From NCBI GenBank assembly GCA_030142905.1, contig JASJOG010000622.1, positions 1-64,000 of the forward strand: a DNA stretch of 64,000 bases. Reading direction: 5' to 3'. Every line of letters begins with the position of its first letter. Position 1 is the first letter of the stretch. Source of the DNA: Heliopora coerulea (taxonomy: Eukaryota > Cnidaria > Anthozoa > Scleralcyonacea > Helioporidae). Position numbers and translations under genes: made by a program. The notes beneath the pieces are model-generated. The model was not told the origin of the DNA. It saw only the letters and a program-made list of their open reading frames with translations, and ran no database searches. Of the stretch, positions 10,740 through 21,722 are shown piece by piece.

Positions 10740-13700
10740 TCATTTAACTTGGCACGCCCAACTTACAAAAGTGACAAATAATGCATTAGAGGGTCATAAT
10801 ACCTTCTGCAAAATTACCCATACTTGATATGAAGCCTCTAATTCAGTTTTATAAATCCATTTATAAAATCAGTATTGATCGATTGTCTAGGATGGCATTC
10901 GACCTGGATTAGCAGACCAGTTACAAAAAATTCCTAAGTCACGAGGCTCAAATAATATTGGGTTCTCTGTACACTAATCGTTCGAATTAGTTACTCCAAG
11001 ATTAGGAAGGTTATCGTTAGCTGAAAGAAGACTTCCACTATAGCAACAATGATGTTTAAGATATAAGATAAATTCATTCCACGAGATATGATACAGTCAT
11101 TTGCACATAAGCTAAACGGCCATAATATTCGATGAGGAAACCTGTTTCCTACATTGCTTTACCCGAGGTAAAGACAATGCACCTGCTGGATTGTTTCGTT
11201 TACAGCGGACCGGCAAGGGATTCCCCCCGCATGGGGGTTCTTTTTTTGCCCAGATATTGACAAATATCCGGCATTTTTGGACAAGAACTTTCCATGCAAA
11301 AAAATTCACACCAAGTAACAATTTAATTTATTAAAGTAACCCTTAGTTTCTCGTCAGATAACAATAGAAAACGGACGTTAGCCAAACAATATCTTTTTGC
11401 ATGCAACGATAAACACGATTTCTCAATAAATCATAACGCTACGTCCATAACTTGACCTCAGAGTAACGTATTAATATATAGTAAGGGCCTATTTACACAA
11501 ATTCGCGCCCATTGAACTCATTCTCATGACAAGTAACCATTGCGTACGTCCCGAAAGTGATCTCGTTTGGATTCTGCTGAGATTCGGTTTTTAACCATAA
11601 CCGAAGTCGTTTGCCAAAATCTTAAATTCTTCACTTTGACATTACTGAACTTGTCTAGTAATCACCAGAATTTTATGTGTGCTACTTGGTTTAGTAATGT
11701 AAGAGGACTTCAGACTTGACTTCAGGTTTGTTCTCAAAGACTTAAGACTTGACTTTTGACTCGACTCAAGGGACTTGAGACTTACTCGAGACTTATCCTC
11801 TTTAAATCATTATAAAAATAGAAACTGTTTTGCCATGTTTAAATAGTGTGATGCAAACACGAGAAGACGGGGAGAACGCGAAAGCTGCTGTGTACGTTCA
11901 AGACCGAAGGTTGAAGGTTTACACAGTCACTTGAGAGTTCTCCAAACCTCTCCGAGTGTTTCCATCAGGCTATATGAACACAACAAAACAGCTTCTATTT
12001 CTTTTATAAAATAACGAAAGAACTAAGCCATAATAATTGTCAATAACAAACTTTATTTTCAGTGTCAACTGGTCAGTTCTCCATATTAGTTTGTAAACAG
12101 ATCAAAGCTTTCCATTCGTACTAAGAACAAATTCTGGCGTCAAGCAGCGCTGTGATGTTATGACTGTGTTTGCATAGGCTGATATGAACACGGTAAATGA
12201 CCAATCACTGCTTGCGTATTATAAAATTTATTTTATAGATTCACCTGCAAAATACTATGTAATGTCTAACGAGAAAATAACCAAATCGTTACCATGTTTG
12301 GTATGATGTGTTATCAAACGAGTTGTCTGTTAATTCCTTAAAGACAGTGGCGGCCCCTTCACATTATGCTCAGGTAAACGCTTGAATATTTTACTCTTTC
12401 TAACGGCGCACGACTTCGCTTGCCCATGTAACGACCTTGCGTGGGGAAAGAGTAAATAAATTTTTAATGTAAAGGAACATTAATAAAAACACTTGTTTAG
12501 AGGTTTGACATTAGCGGACATTGTGAGCAGACATATCATGACCTGCAGTAACAACATCAATTTTGAAATGATACTGACATTGCATTTATTGCTTACGACT
12601 GCTTGTGCACTTGTAAAATACAGAAAATTAATGCACGTCAGGCGTTAGGGATTAAAGCAGCAGGCTACTGTACGAATGGCCTGGACGATTCTGGAGAATA
12701 AAGTTATTGTAAAGTGTCATGGAATATGATCATGTGGTTCAGTAAGCACGTCATATGATTGGTCCTTTATAATAAATAAATTTGTGCAAGCTTAACATGA
12801 CCAAACATGTCTCACTGATTCTGGGAAAGACATAGCGGCTAAGAATATCAAGAATAGAGGATCTTTTACGAACCAGTTACTGACGATAATTTAGAAAGGA
12901 ATTGCGTCGCATTATTGAAACAAGGTATGTATTGCAGCACGATACCTATGTTGTGTTTGGAGAGAAAATGAGATGTCGAGCAACTCAATACTATTAAGTA
13001 AACTTCTTAGCAAAATTCATATCACAGCTGGTAAAATTCGACTTAATAGGAATTCATTTCGTAAATAACTATGGTCAATGTCGCGGGAAATCTCCCTCGC
13101 AGAATCATGACATTATTACACATACCATTACTTAACCGGTAAGGACTTAGCCTATTTTTGGTGATTTACGTAGCGATGATCAAAAAACAAATGCGGAAAT
13201 TTTATTTTGAATTACCAGTAACAATCATAGGTCGACTAGTTTGATCTTTGCTTTCATTTAAATATGTAATTTAAATACAGTTTGCTTTAATTTAAACATA
13301 TTCGCAAGATAGCTGACCGTAGTTTAGACAAGTGACAAAAGAGAAACCATTTATCTTTAAAACTATTAAGTATTGGGAATTAACGTGTCGGTTTACAAAA
13401 TCTTGTAAATTCCAAATTCTAAAGACTCAACTCTCATATTGACCATGACACCAGACAAGAACTCGCAAACTTGTAAATAATAAGAAGCTTGCCTTTTCAA
13501 AATAGCTGAACAGAAGAAATTAGCATGACAAAAGTTATGATTATCATGACAACTATAAGAAATATTCTCAAAATGCGCGGTGGCAATGTTGCAAAAAGCG
13601 TAGCAATGTTGGACAAATTTTGACACGTTCAGCTACCGAGGTAGACTTCTACTTCGATTTCTATATAGTCATCAACGAACATATATGCTAAATGAGAAAG

Positions 13701-15180
13701 ATAAATTTGAATGAAGTCAAGTAGCGATTGTAAAAGATAAAAACTTTTTAGTTAATGAAGTTTGGCTTTCGTCGTACCAGAACATCGGGAATTCGATTCT
13801 GGTAACGAGCAGGAGTGTTCTATTGGATTCAAAATATTAGGAGATAGCCAAGTATTTTAGATCCGATAAAGCAAATACTGCGAGTTTTTTGGAACGGCCT
13901 AAAAAAACTAACCGCTTAATAAGCTAATTCATGACGAAAGTTTGAAAATTAATGTTTTCTACGCCGAGTAAATTGGAGGAGAAAAGTTAGCGTGTTTTTC
14001 ACATATAAAGACACGACACGGTTATGACTTTTCTTTGTATTTCCATGTATTTTGCAAGTGATTTTTCTTTGTTCAATACTTGGCTTCCCTCAACGAATAT
14101 AAGCTCGAGTACCAATAGATACACTTAATGGACATCAGCATCATTCTAATCAGCTTAAATGTTTGTTTGAACAGTAAACACCACAGTAGGTAGCTACTTA
14201 AACAAATAGGCTGCATATTTTCCTGAAAATTTTATTCAGACTTTTCATATCTACCATTTGTACGCGTAGATGCATTTTGGAATAGCAGATCTACACATTT
14301 TCAAGTGTAGACGCTGTCTCCAGACTGTGAAAATGCTTTCAGTAAAGTTGTATTTACTGAGAGAACGTTTTCTAGACTACTGTTGAGAATAAAATTCATT
14401 AGTATTTGATTTTAGTGTAACTTAGCATTAACATACGTCTACGTAGCCGTTGACGTCATATTTATTTGAAGTCCTTGAAGTCTTCTTTAATACAGTCGTA
14501 TTTCTAATGGTAATCCTAGCGTCAATTTCATGACATCCATTACATTTAATGCTCTAGACGACTTTTTTAACAAAGCAAAACACGGTCTTTCGAGGTAAAG
14601 CAGTTTGATTTCTTACAGCCTGACAGTTTATTTCGCGGCTGTACCACCCGTCACTTTTTTCTGCGTTTATGTTTGATTCTAACCGGGTAATCTACTTTTC
14701 GAAACAAACATTTCACTCTAAAATCCGACTATGAGATATAGAAGAGAATCTCTGTATGGTAAGTTTCATGTCGTCCACGATGGAACATTTCCTCGATTGA
14801 GTGTCCTCTGTGGTATTACGTGGATATCCATTTAAACGTAATATCTCATTAACTTCTGTATTATTTTATGTTTGGTCACTTGCATACTACACCGTTTGTC
14901 GGTTCGGTTTCATTCATTGCAGACGGCGTATATTTTAGTACGTTTAGCTAGTGCAGACCTGTGAACAAGTATTTTCCGGCGTTTTTTGTACAGTTCCATT
15001 TCGGTGTCTACACCTCCAGTCAAGGCAACTGAAAATCAAGCAGAGGGTATTGCCTTTAGGTCTTTCTATTTTGCATGAGTTTAGGGTGTTTGAGATTGGT
15101 TTTCTTTTAAACTTGATTTTCCACCCTATCCATAAACTGGTTGGCTAGTACGCTAAACAAGCCACATCCAATGTGTAGGA
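10740..15180. other. intergenic stretch without a supportable gene
   Basis: AT-rich, with only short open frames. Visible structure is limited to a degenerate GACTTGACTT-like tandem stretch near 11705-11800 and a dispersed repeat at about 12729-12870 that recurs in reverse near 44760-44905. I see no RNA gene or transposon end. Confidence 0.4.
12729..12870 (+). repeat. dispersed repeat shared with 44760-44905
   Basis: GATCATGTGGTTCAGTAAGC, then ATTGGTC, AATAAATAAATTTG, CACTGATT and GGGAAAGACA follow in the same order and spacing as in the reverse complement of 44760-44905. The copies differ at scattered bases. No coding potential. Confidence 0.65.
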
Positions 15181-15184
15181 TTTA

Positions 15185-15214
15185 GAGGTAAAGTCTGAAA
15201 TTCTGACACTACTT
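15185..15214 (+). pseudogene. left half of a reading frame split by the BEL element
   Basis: The frame EVKSEILTLL runs into the ACTT target site; the right half starts at 31746 in the same phase. A tgtag acceptor-like sequence precedes it at about 15174. The function is unknown. Confidence 0.35.
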
Positions 15215-15408
15215 TGTGGGGAACACAGGATAGAAAACCCACACTTTCACAAAAGTCACAGATTTTTAAATACTTTTGTTCGACTCTCTTCATTTTACTC
15301 CTCCTCCTCGCCTCTCCTTCACGTGTTTGTTTTTTTTTTTCTCCTTTTCCAGCTCCAATTAACAATAACAATCAACTATAGCATTTGATTACCATGTAGT
15401 TTCCGACA
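15215..15408 (-). repeat. BEL/Pao 3' LTR (194 bp)
   Basis: Nearly identical to 31543-31741 apart from point changes and a shorter T run. It starts with TGT and ends with ACA. An acatgggggag polypurine tract (on the - strand) lies directly inside at about 15411-15422. Confidence 0.85.
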
Positions 15409-15547
15409 CACTCCCCCATGTGACTTCTGTAGGGAGGCACATGCAAAAAGGAAACACTATGGTAAGTTTGTTAAAACGTCATAAAAGGAAATTGAAATTA
15501 AATGTTTATATCACTACTATTTATCTAAAATTGTTTGTCATCTAGTT

Positions 15548-16435
15548 TCACGAATGTTCGTATTCAGAAATATCCTGCATACGTAGATTAGCAGCGGCTG
15601 CTGCTCCTCGTCTTGGACGAAAGGGATGTCCTTCTGGGTTCAACTGCGTTTCTCCTGATGCTTGTTCAACCGGTATGACGCATGACAGTTCTAAAGGGTA
15701 CAACTGCTGAATAGCTCTTTCCAAACGACCTTTTCCAACCCGTAATGTTGCACCACGAATCACACCGTCTCGGCCTGTGATTAAACTTTCTATGATGCCT
15801 AGAGGCCACTTCCCTCTGTTCTTCTCTTCACTTTTAACGATGACAACATCCCCGACTTTCAGGGAAGACTCCTTGTTTGTTGCGTTACAGTTGTGGCGTT
15901 CTCGTAAGGCATTCAGATACTCGTTGGTCCAGCGTTTCCACAACATGTCCTTACATGAACGTAGGTACCGTGCTCTCTTACGGAGATCCACGTTTTCCTC
16001 TCGCCAAGGCTCAAGCTCCAGTATACGATTGGTGCGCTGGAACAAAAAACTGGCTGGGGTCAAGAGTGGAAGTTGAATGTCGTCTTCGACATAAGACAAC
16101 GGACGATGGTTCAGTTGTGTCTCGATTTCAAGGACAACTTCGGCAAGCTCGGACAACGTTAACATTCCTCCTCCAATTGTCTTATAGAGGGCGCGCTTGA
16201 AGAGGCGTACTAGTCTCTCGAATTGTCCGCCCCACCATGGTGCACAGCTCAGGTTGAATTGCCATTTGATGTGTTCATCTGCGAGGAAGCCTTGTAGTTG
16301 CTCATCATTTCTGGCTCTCTTGATCCATCTCGCAGCTCCTAAAAATGTTCTGCCGTTGTCCAAGAAGATCTTCGATGGTCGACCTCTGCGAGCAATCAAT
16401 CTTTTCAAGCTTCCCAGAAAGGTGACGTTATCCAA
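15548..16435 (-). pseudogene. BEL/Pao integrase C-terminal part and Pao C-terminal domain
   Basis: About 295 codons. SLKRLIARRGRPSKIFLDNG holds the second catalytic Asp of the integrase, and CAPWWGGQFERLVRLFKRAL the third acidic residue (E in GQFERL). LNHRPLSYVEDD follows, then the Pao-type C-terminal domain (WLKRWTNEYL-like; VGDVVIVKSE, KWPLGIIESL, GRDGVIRGATLRVGKGRLERAIQQLYPLE). The part upstream of the second Asp was separated by the LINE insertion and the first catalytic Asp region is not found. Confidence 0.85.
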
Positions 16436-16640
16436 ATTTTTTTTTTTTAATTTAATCTTTATTAATTAAATAGACTTTGCAACCCATAAGGGTTGAAATA
16501 CGTCCATTGTTTACAAAGAGATAGTAAAATACTATTACAAATGTTAGTTAAATATGATTTACAAATGGTAAAAATTGTAAGAAATTTATACCTATAATTA
16601 CAAAAGAGAATATATAAAAATGTTAAGAGTACGTACGTGG

Positions 16641-18830
16641 TCAATGTTCATTGTAATTCTTTAAACATGACGGAATAAAAGATCTTCTAAAATGTTCAGT
16701 CCTACATTTAATTGTTGCAAGTTTATTACAAGTCCGTAAATCGTAGGTAAGAGAATTTTCAGTTTGAATTAAATCAGATAAAGGCGAAGACTGCAAGAGA
16801 ACGTTTTTATTGAAAAAACTTGAGCATAAGTATTCGCGTCTTGTAGCCAAAGATGGAATATCAAACACTGCTAAAGCATCGCTATATGACAGTGTTGGAT
16901 TAATTATTTTCAGGGCTCTTGACTGGATTCTTTCGATATCTTTCGATAGATATTCGGGAATGTTGAAGTGCCAAACTTGGGCGCAATACTCCAGAATTGG
17001 TCTTACACATGTCACATATACAGGTAATAATGTTTTAGGGTCAGCACGAGCTCGTTTAAGGAGTCTTAACAAATAAAGTCGTTTTGAAGACTTCTTCACG
17101 ATATAAGTAACGTGCTCGTTCCACATTAGGTCATCGCTAAAAATTACACCAAGTAATTTCGCAGACTTTACCAAGTCAATAGGCTGCCCATCAACAGTCA
17201 TCGGTGGAAAATTGGGTTTAATTTTCCAAAAACAAACAAGGATCTCCTTGCACTTACGAGGATTTAGGGACATGTTATTGCGCAAACACCAGTGATTGAT
17301 ATCATTCAAAGTAGTCTGCAATAATGATTCATGGTTTCTGGTAATGGTTTCTGAAAGTGACGAATCGTCGACATATTTCCATCTGTCTTCCCACTCCTCC
17401 CGCAGGTCGTTAATCATTATTAGAAATAGAATTGGACCAAGGACCGTGCCTTGGGGAACGCCCCCATTTACTGCTTCAAAACTCGAAATGACATTTCCAA
17501 TCTTCACTCGCTGTTTCCTTCCAGAAAGAAAGTTTTTTACCCACTCAATTAGTATGTGGTCGATACCAATTTGATTCATTTTGTTTAAAAGAATGTTATG
17601 ATCTATCCTATCAAAAGCCTCACTAAAATCTAAAAGGAGAATTCGTGCACACTGGTTAGGTTGATCGGTAACGTTGTATAGATGGTGAGCAAAGGACAAA
17701 AGTGCGTGGGTGGTGGATAAACCAGAGAGTGATCCAAATTTCTTTCTGTCAATAAGATGCGTAATTCCTGACATAATCCATTCACCGATAAAATGTTCCA
17801 TAGTTTTTGAAAGAATTGGCGTAAGAGATATTGGTCTTAAGTCGTTTTCAATGTCTTTGATCACATCTACCTTTGGGATCGGAATAACGTTCGCTTCCTT
17901 CCAAGAATCTGGAACGCAGGTTTCTTGGATTGACGCGTTAAAAATGTCAGCAACTGGTGAGGACAGTTCCATGGCAAAATCCTTCAAAATCAAACTTGGA
18001 ATGTTATCGGGTCCTGAAGCTTTAGCACGTTTGAGGTTACTAAGCTTCAAATAAACATCTTCCGGAGAGATAAAATATTTACGCGCAATTTCGTTTCTCA
18101 CTGCAGAATCAATTTCTACATTTTCTAATTTCGACAATGGCGGTAAAGAAATAGTAGTATGTAGAAAATTTTGATTAATTTTGGATGCGAGTTCCACAGA
18201 ATGAATTTCTTTCCTCAAGACAATGGCGCTAGTTATTGGTTTTTTCCTAGGAAAACCTGCAAGCTGTTTAATGGATTTCCACCACGAAGCTGCATTCTCG
18301 CAGTTTTCAACTTTACTTTCAAAGAAAGAACTACGAAGCCGATTGCATAACCTGTTTACTTTATTTCTCAAGTTTTTGAAAACTAGAGGGTCCTTGGACA
18401 TTGCTTGTTGTCGTTGTTGGATTAGAGTTTTTAACTCAGGTGTAATGCAAGGTTTGTCTGTTGGATGTTGTTTAATTTTCCGTAATGGAAAAAAGGTATC
18501 AACAGCATAACTTAGCAATGTTTGGAATGCAGAAAGTTTTTGTGTACACGTTGGAAGATCTTGAATAAATGACCAGTCAGTAGATACCAGCCATCTCCCA
18601 AAACTATATTTCATATGTGGGTTGACTGTTCTTTTGAATACTAATTCAGCATTCATCTTACGAACGGATTTTACTGGCCGAATAATTACTGAATTATGGT
18701 CACTCAGACCAATGCCAGGCAGGATTTCTGGAGAAGTATAGCGATGGAACAAGTTGGTAAAAATTAAATCTAGGATTGCATCACCACGTGTTGGGTTTTT
18801 AACGATTTGCCGCAAATTAAAATGATTACA
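16641..18830 (-). CDS. LINE ORF2 part: end of endonuclease and complete reverse transcriptase
   Basis: A long open frame of about 730 codons with no stop. IFTNLF and GIGLSDHNSVII form the end of the AP-like endonuclease. RT blocks follow: KASGPDNIPSLILKDF, WKEANVIPIPK, LRPISLTPILSKTMEH, LLLDFSEAFDRIDHNILL (first Asp), GVPQGTVLGPILFLIMINDL, KYVDDSSLS (YVDD), LNPRKCKEILVCF, and a C-terminal RRxFIPSCLKNYNEH. The apparent start lies in Tc1 sequence; the true upstream part is 20257-20971, and the frame is continuous across the Tc1 site apart from that insertion. Confidence 0.85.
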   Translation of the reverse strand, partial: CNHFNLRQIVKNPTRGDAILDLIFTNLFHRYTSPEILPGIGLSDHNSVIIRPVKSVRKMNAELVFKRTVNPHMKYSFGRWLVSTDWSFIQDLPTCTQKLSAFQTLLSYAVDTFFPLRKIKQHPTDKPCITPELKTLIQQRQQAMSKDPLVFKNLRNKVNRLCNRLRSSFFESKVENCENAASWWKSIKQLAGFPRKKPITSAIVLRKEIHSVELASKINQNFLHTTISLPPLSKLENVEIDSAVRNEIARKYFISPEDVYLKLSNLKRAKASGPDNIPSLILKDFAMELSSPVADIFNASIQETCVPDSWKEANVIPIPKVDVIKDIENDLRPISLTPILSKTMEHFIGEWIMSGITHLIDRKKFGSLSGLSTTHALLSFAHHLYNVTDQPNQCARILLLDFSEAFDRIDHNILLNKMNQIGIDHILIEWVKNFLSGRKQRVKIGNVISSFEAVNGGVPQGTVLGPILFLIMINDLREEWEDRWKYVDDSSLSETITRNHESLLQTTLNDINHWCLRNNMSLNPRKCKEILVCFWKIKPNFPPMTVDGQPIDLVKSAKLLGVIFSDDLMWNEHVTYIVKKSSKRLYLLRLLKRARADPKTLLPVYVTCVRPILEYCAQVWHFNIPEYLSKDIERIQSRALKIINPTLSYSDALAVFDIPSLATRREYLCSSFFNKNVLLQSSPLSDLIQTENSLTYDLRTCNKLATIKCRTEHFRRSFIPSCLKNYNEH

Positions 18831-18832
18831 TA

Positions 18833-20254
18833 CAGGGGGGTTGCCAAAAAAAAAGAGCCCTCCCTTAACAAAACGAAAACGATAAAGTGTCATAATTCTT
18901 TCTATTTTTAATTAGAAAGAGATGGTACAAACACTCAAGCTTTATTAAACGTTTTTAGGATTGTCCCAAGCACTCAACATTTAATAGTCAATAGGATACC
19001 CACAATTTTTAATAACTTTTCGGCACCGATTTGGCATGCTTTCTACAAGTTTTTTAAGGTAATCATTGCTGAGATTCACCCATTCCTGCTTTAAACTGTC
19101 GAACAATTGTTACTCACTTTGGCAGGTACGTTTCTTCAGTTTCCTATTAATCTCGGCCCAGAGATTTTCAACTGAGTTTAAGTTTTGGCTTTCTGATGGC
19201 CAAGAAATAACTTCAATGCTTTGGTTCCCAAGATAGTTTTTCACGACACGTGATGTGTGTTTTGGATCATTGTCGTGATGAAAAATGAAGTTTTCTCCAT
19301 GAAGTCGTCGGGCTGAAGGTCGCATTTGACGAGTCAAAATTGGACAATATCTTTCCTTGGTTAAGGTCCCTTTTATCTGATGAAAAGCTCCAACTCCATG
19401 CCAAGAGAAACATCCCCATACCATAATTTTTTTCTGGTGCTTTAAAGTTCCTTGCAGAGATCGAGGTGAGAAATTTTCGGTAGGACGACGCGAGACATAA
19501 CAACGATTTTGGCAGCGTAAGATAAATGGTGATTCATCAGACCAGACTACCTTTTTCCATTCGTCCACTGTCCAGTGACGATAACGGTTCGCAAAGTTTA
19601 CACGCTTACGCCAATTTACACTGCTTACATAGGGTTTTTTGGTTTGGAGGCATTTCTTAAAATTGCGTTCATGGAGGCGACCCTGTACTGTACGACGTGA
19701 TATTTCTGTAGATGTGCGCTCTTTTAGTGACTCTGAGAGGTCAGCCGCGCTTGGGCAGACTTCGGAGGGATCACGAACTCTCACAGCTTCCCTGATTAAA
19801 AAACGATCTTCTCGAACTGTCCTCTTTCGTGGTCTTCCAGAGCCAGGATTTCTCTTCCCGCTATCTCCTTCCTTCAAACGCTTGCAAAGCTTTTTTGCCG
19901 ACGAATAACTGAGTTCATATTCTTCTGCCACTTTCCGAGCACTCCAACCAGCACGAAGGGAACCTAAAATCTGTTGATTCCTTGCAAACTTCTTCTTTGC
20001 CTTTTCTTCCCGTTGTTGCTTCTTAGACGCCATCTTCCACAATGATTAAAAGCGAACTGACAAAAGTTTCGCCTAACTATCTAAATACTGAAATCGTGCA
20101 CAACAATTGTGGGAGAGCTGTTTTACACTGATATCGTACTCCACTTCTGAATGTTCCAAGGCAAAGGAGCTTCAGATTTTTTAAAACCTTCGGACTTTTG
20201 ATATTAGAAAAACCCTCTTTTACATAAGGGCTCCTTTTTTTTGGCAACCCCCTG
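18833..20254 (-). mobile_element. Tc1/mariner element (1422 bp), TA target duplication
   Basis: Inverted ends CAGGGGGGTTGCC...GGCAACCCCCTG are flanked by TA at 18831-18832 and 20255-20256. The ends are followed inward by an A/T run and a gagccc/gggctc block. The transposase reads on the - strand. It is inserted in LINE ORF2. Confidence 0.9.
19110..20042 (-). pseudogene. Tc1/mariner DD34E transposase with early stop
   Basis: 310 codons: an N-terminal basic helix-turn-helix region (ARKVAEEYELSYSSAKKLCK), the GRPRKR hook, then the DDE core with WSDESPF, HHDNDPKHTS and SVENLWAE. The second Asp and the Glu are 34 residues apart, the Tc1 type. A TAA follows CQSE, but the same frame continues open for about 45 codons (QLFDSLKQEW ... 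NCGYPID), the usual family C-terminus, so a single nonsense change removed the tail. All three catalytic residues remain. Confidence 0.85.
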
Positions 20255-20256
20255 TA

Positions 20257-20971
20257 TGTGCCAGTAGCTGAAGTGATTGAAGTCCCCAACTAGCATAATC
20301 CCGGCATTAGGGTGTTTGGTCAAGCCAATATCGAGCGATGAAATTAGGTGTTCTGTAAATAAGGAATCGTCTTCTTGTGGTGGATGATAAATAATACCAA
20401 TTATCAGGCAAGAAAACCCACGTGGTAGTCTGTTCGGTCGTAAGTATAGCCAAAGACTTTCAAATAAAGAATCATTAAGTTCGTCGATGGGTTTAAAACC
20501 AATAGAGGATTTAATATATGCACAGACACCCCCTCCACGCTTTTCGGCACTTCTGTCCTTCCGAGCTAGCGAATAATTTTCAATTTCTATCAGCGAGTTC
20601 GGAATGTTATTCGTCAACCAAGTTTCAGTTATACAAACGATATCCGCATGGTTCTCATTAATGACGACTTCAAGATCTTCCAGTTTATTGACAAGGGACC
20701 TTGTGTTAGAAAGAAACAAGGTAGGGAGAGTAACTCTTGAATAAACAGATTCAACTTGGTTATTGGAAGTTGGCCGCTCGTTAAGAGGAACTGAAATTAA
20801 ATTGTGGTAGTTTGATTGCCTCTTCCTGCAAGGGATTCGCTGCCTTGTCGAGGCTAAATTGGTAGAATTAATAGAATTACTAAAATTACGCCAATTATTC
20901 TTTAATCTAAACGGGAGTGGGATATGTTTCCGGTTTCGAGAAGAAATTCTAACTGGTATTGCATAAACCAT
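20257..20971 (-). CDS. LINE ORF2 N-terminal part: AP-like endonuclease
   Basis: FLSNTRSLVNKLEDLEVVI, DIVCITETWL (catalytic Glu), RKDRSAEKRGGGVCAYI, SCLIIGIIYHPP and MLVGDFNH are the blocks of the APE-type endonuclease of CR1-like LINEs. The frame runs into the Tc1 target TA and continues at 18830, where the SDH block lies. It would nick the target DNA. Confidence 0.82.
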
Positions 20972-21059
20972 TATACATAAGTTGAATAAATCTCATCCAG
21001 GGTCACGTTTACTTTCCTCTCAACGGTTTTACCATCATATTCTCTTGATCGCCATGGCT

Positions 21060-21491
21060 TACAACTCACGAATTTTGGCCAAAGTTTCCTTTCTGCACCA
21101 GTGCACAAGAACCCGATGGAATATGAATTCTAGCTGAAATTGTTCCTCTGCGTCGACTTCGAAACATAGAGATATACGTAGGGGTTATATTTTGATGTTT
21201 AAGATACGATAAAATTTGATTCTCTTTCACGTTTTCGGCGATTCCAGTTAAGAAATATTTCTTGATTTTGTTACGCTTGCGTTCAACTCCGATAAAGCCA
21301 TCATGAATTTCTTCAGGTGACCCACCAGTCTTACATTGTATATTCCGCGGAGTATTTCCGGGTTTATTTTCTCTTTTAGATTTTGGAATATTTTTACAAG
21401 TATTATTAAGAGGAGGATGAGATGCCACTACGTTTGCGTATGTTGCTTGATGCTCTTCCACAATAGTTTCGTCAACTTTAAAATCATGGAC
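21060..21491 (-). CDS. LINE ORF1 C-terminal part
   Basis: FIGVERKRNKIKKYFLTGIA, NVKENQILSYLKHQNITPTY and GTISARIHIP make up a small alpha/beta domain found at the end of ORF1 proteins in CR1-like LINEs, likely nucleic-acid binding. The N-terminal part lies beyond the gypsy insertion at 26109. The frame ends (on the - strand) near 21066, just before the endonuclease frame. Confidence 0.6.
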
Positions 21492-21684
21492 TGTGACGAT
21501 ATACAATATATATTTGCATGATAATAACATTAATCCACATATGGAGTTAGTGACCTTTTTAGTATTATTCATATTGTATATTCATGGTAATTTACATTGT
21601 TATGAGTTATAAATAGTGGGGTTTTGGGTTTGTATTTGAGTTTTATTTTAGCTAGTTTGGTCGCTGGAGATTAAACACGTTACA
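21492..21684 (+). repeat. gypsy 5' LTR (193 bp)
   Basis: TG...CA ends, with a TATAAATAG box at about 21609 that would drive transcription. Close match to 25903-26108. The next base starts TGGTGTCAGGTG, the primer-binding site. Confidence 0.85.
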
Positions 21685-21722
21685 TGGTGTCAGGTGTTTA
21701 GAACCTGTTAAAGAAAGTCGTC

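Noticed and set aside
16641..18893. A 750-codon host gene on the - strand
   Set aside because: It is LINE ORF2; its first residues are Tc1 terminal sequence and the rest are standard LINE RT blocks.
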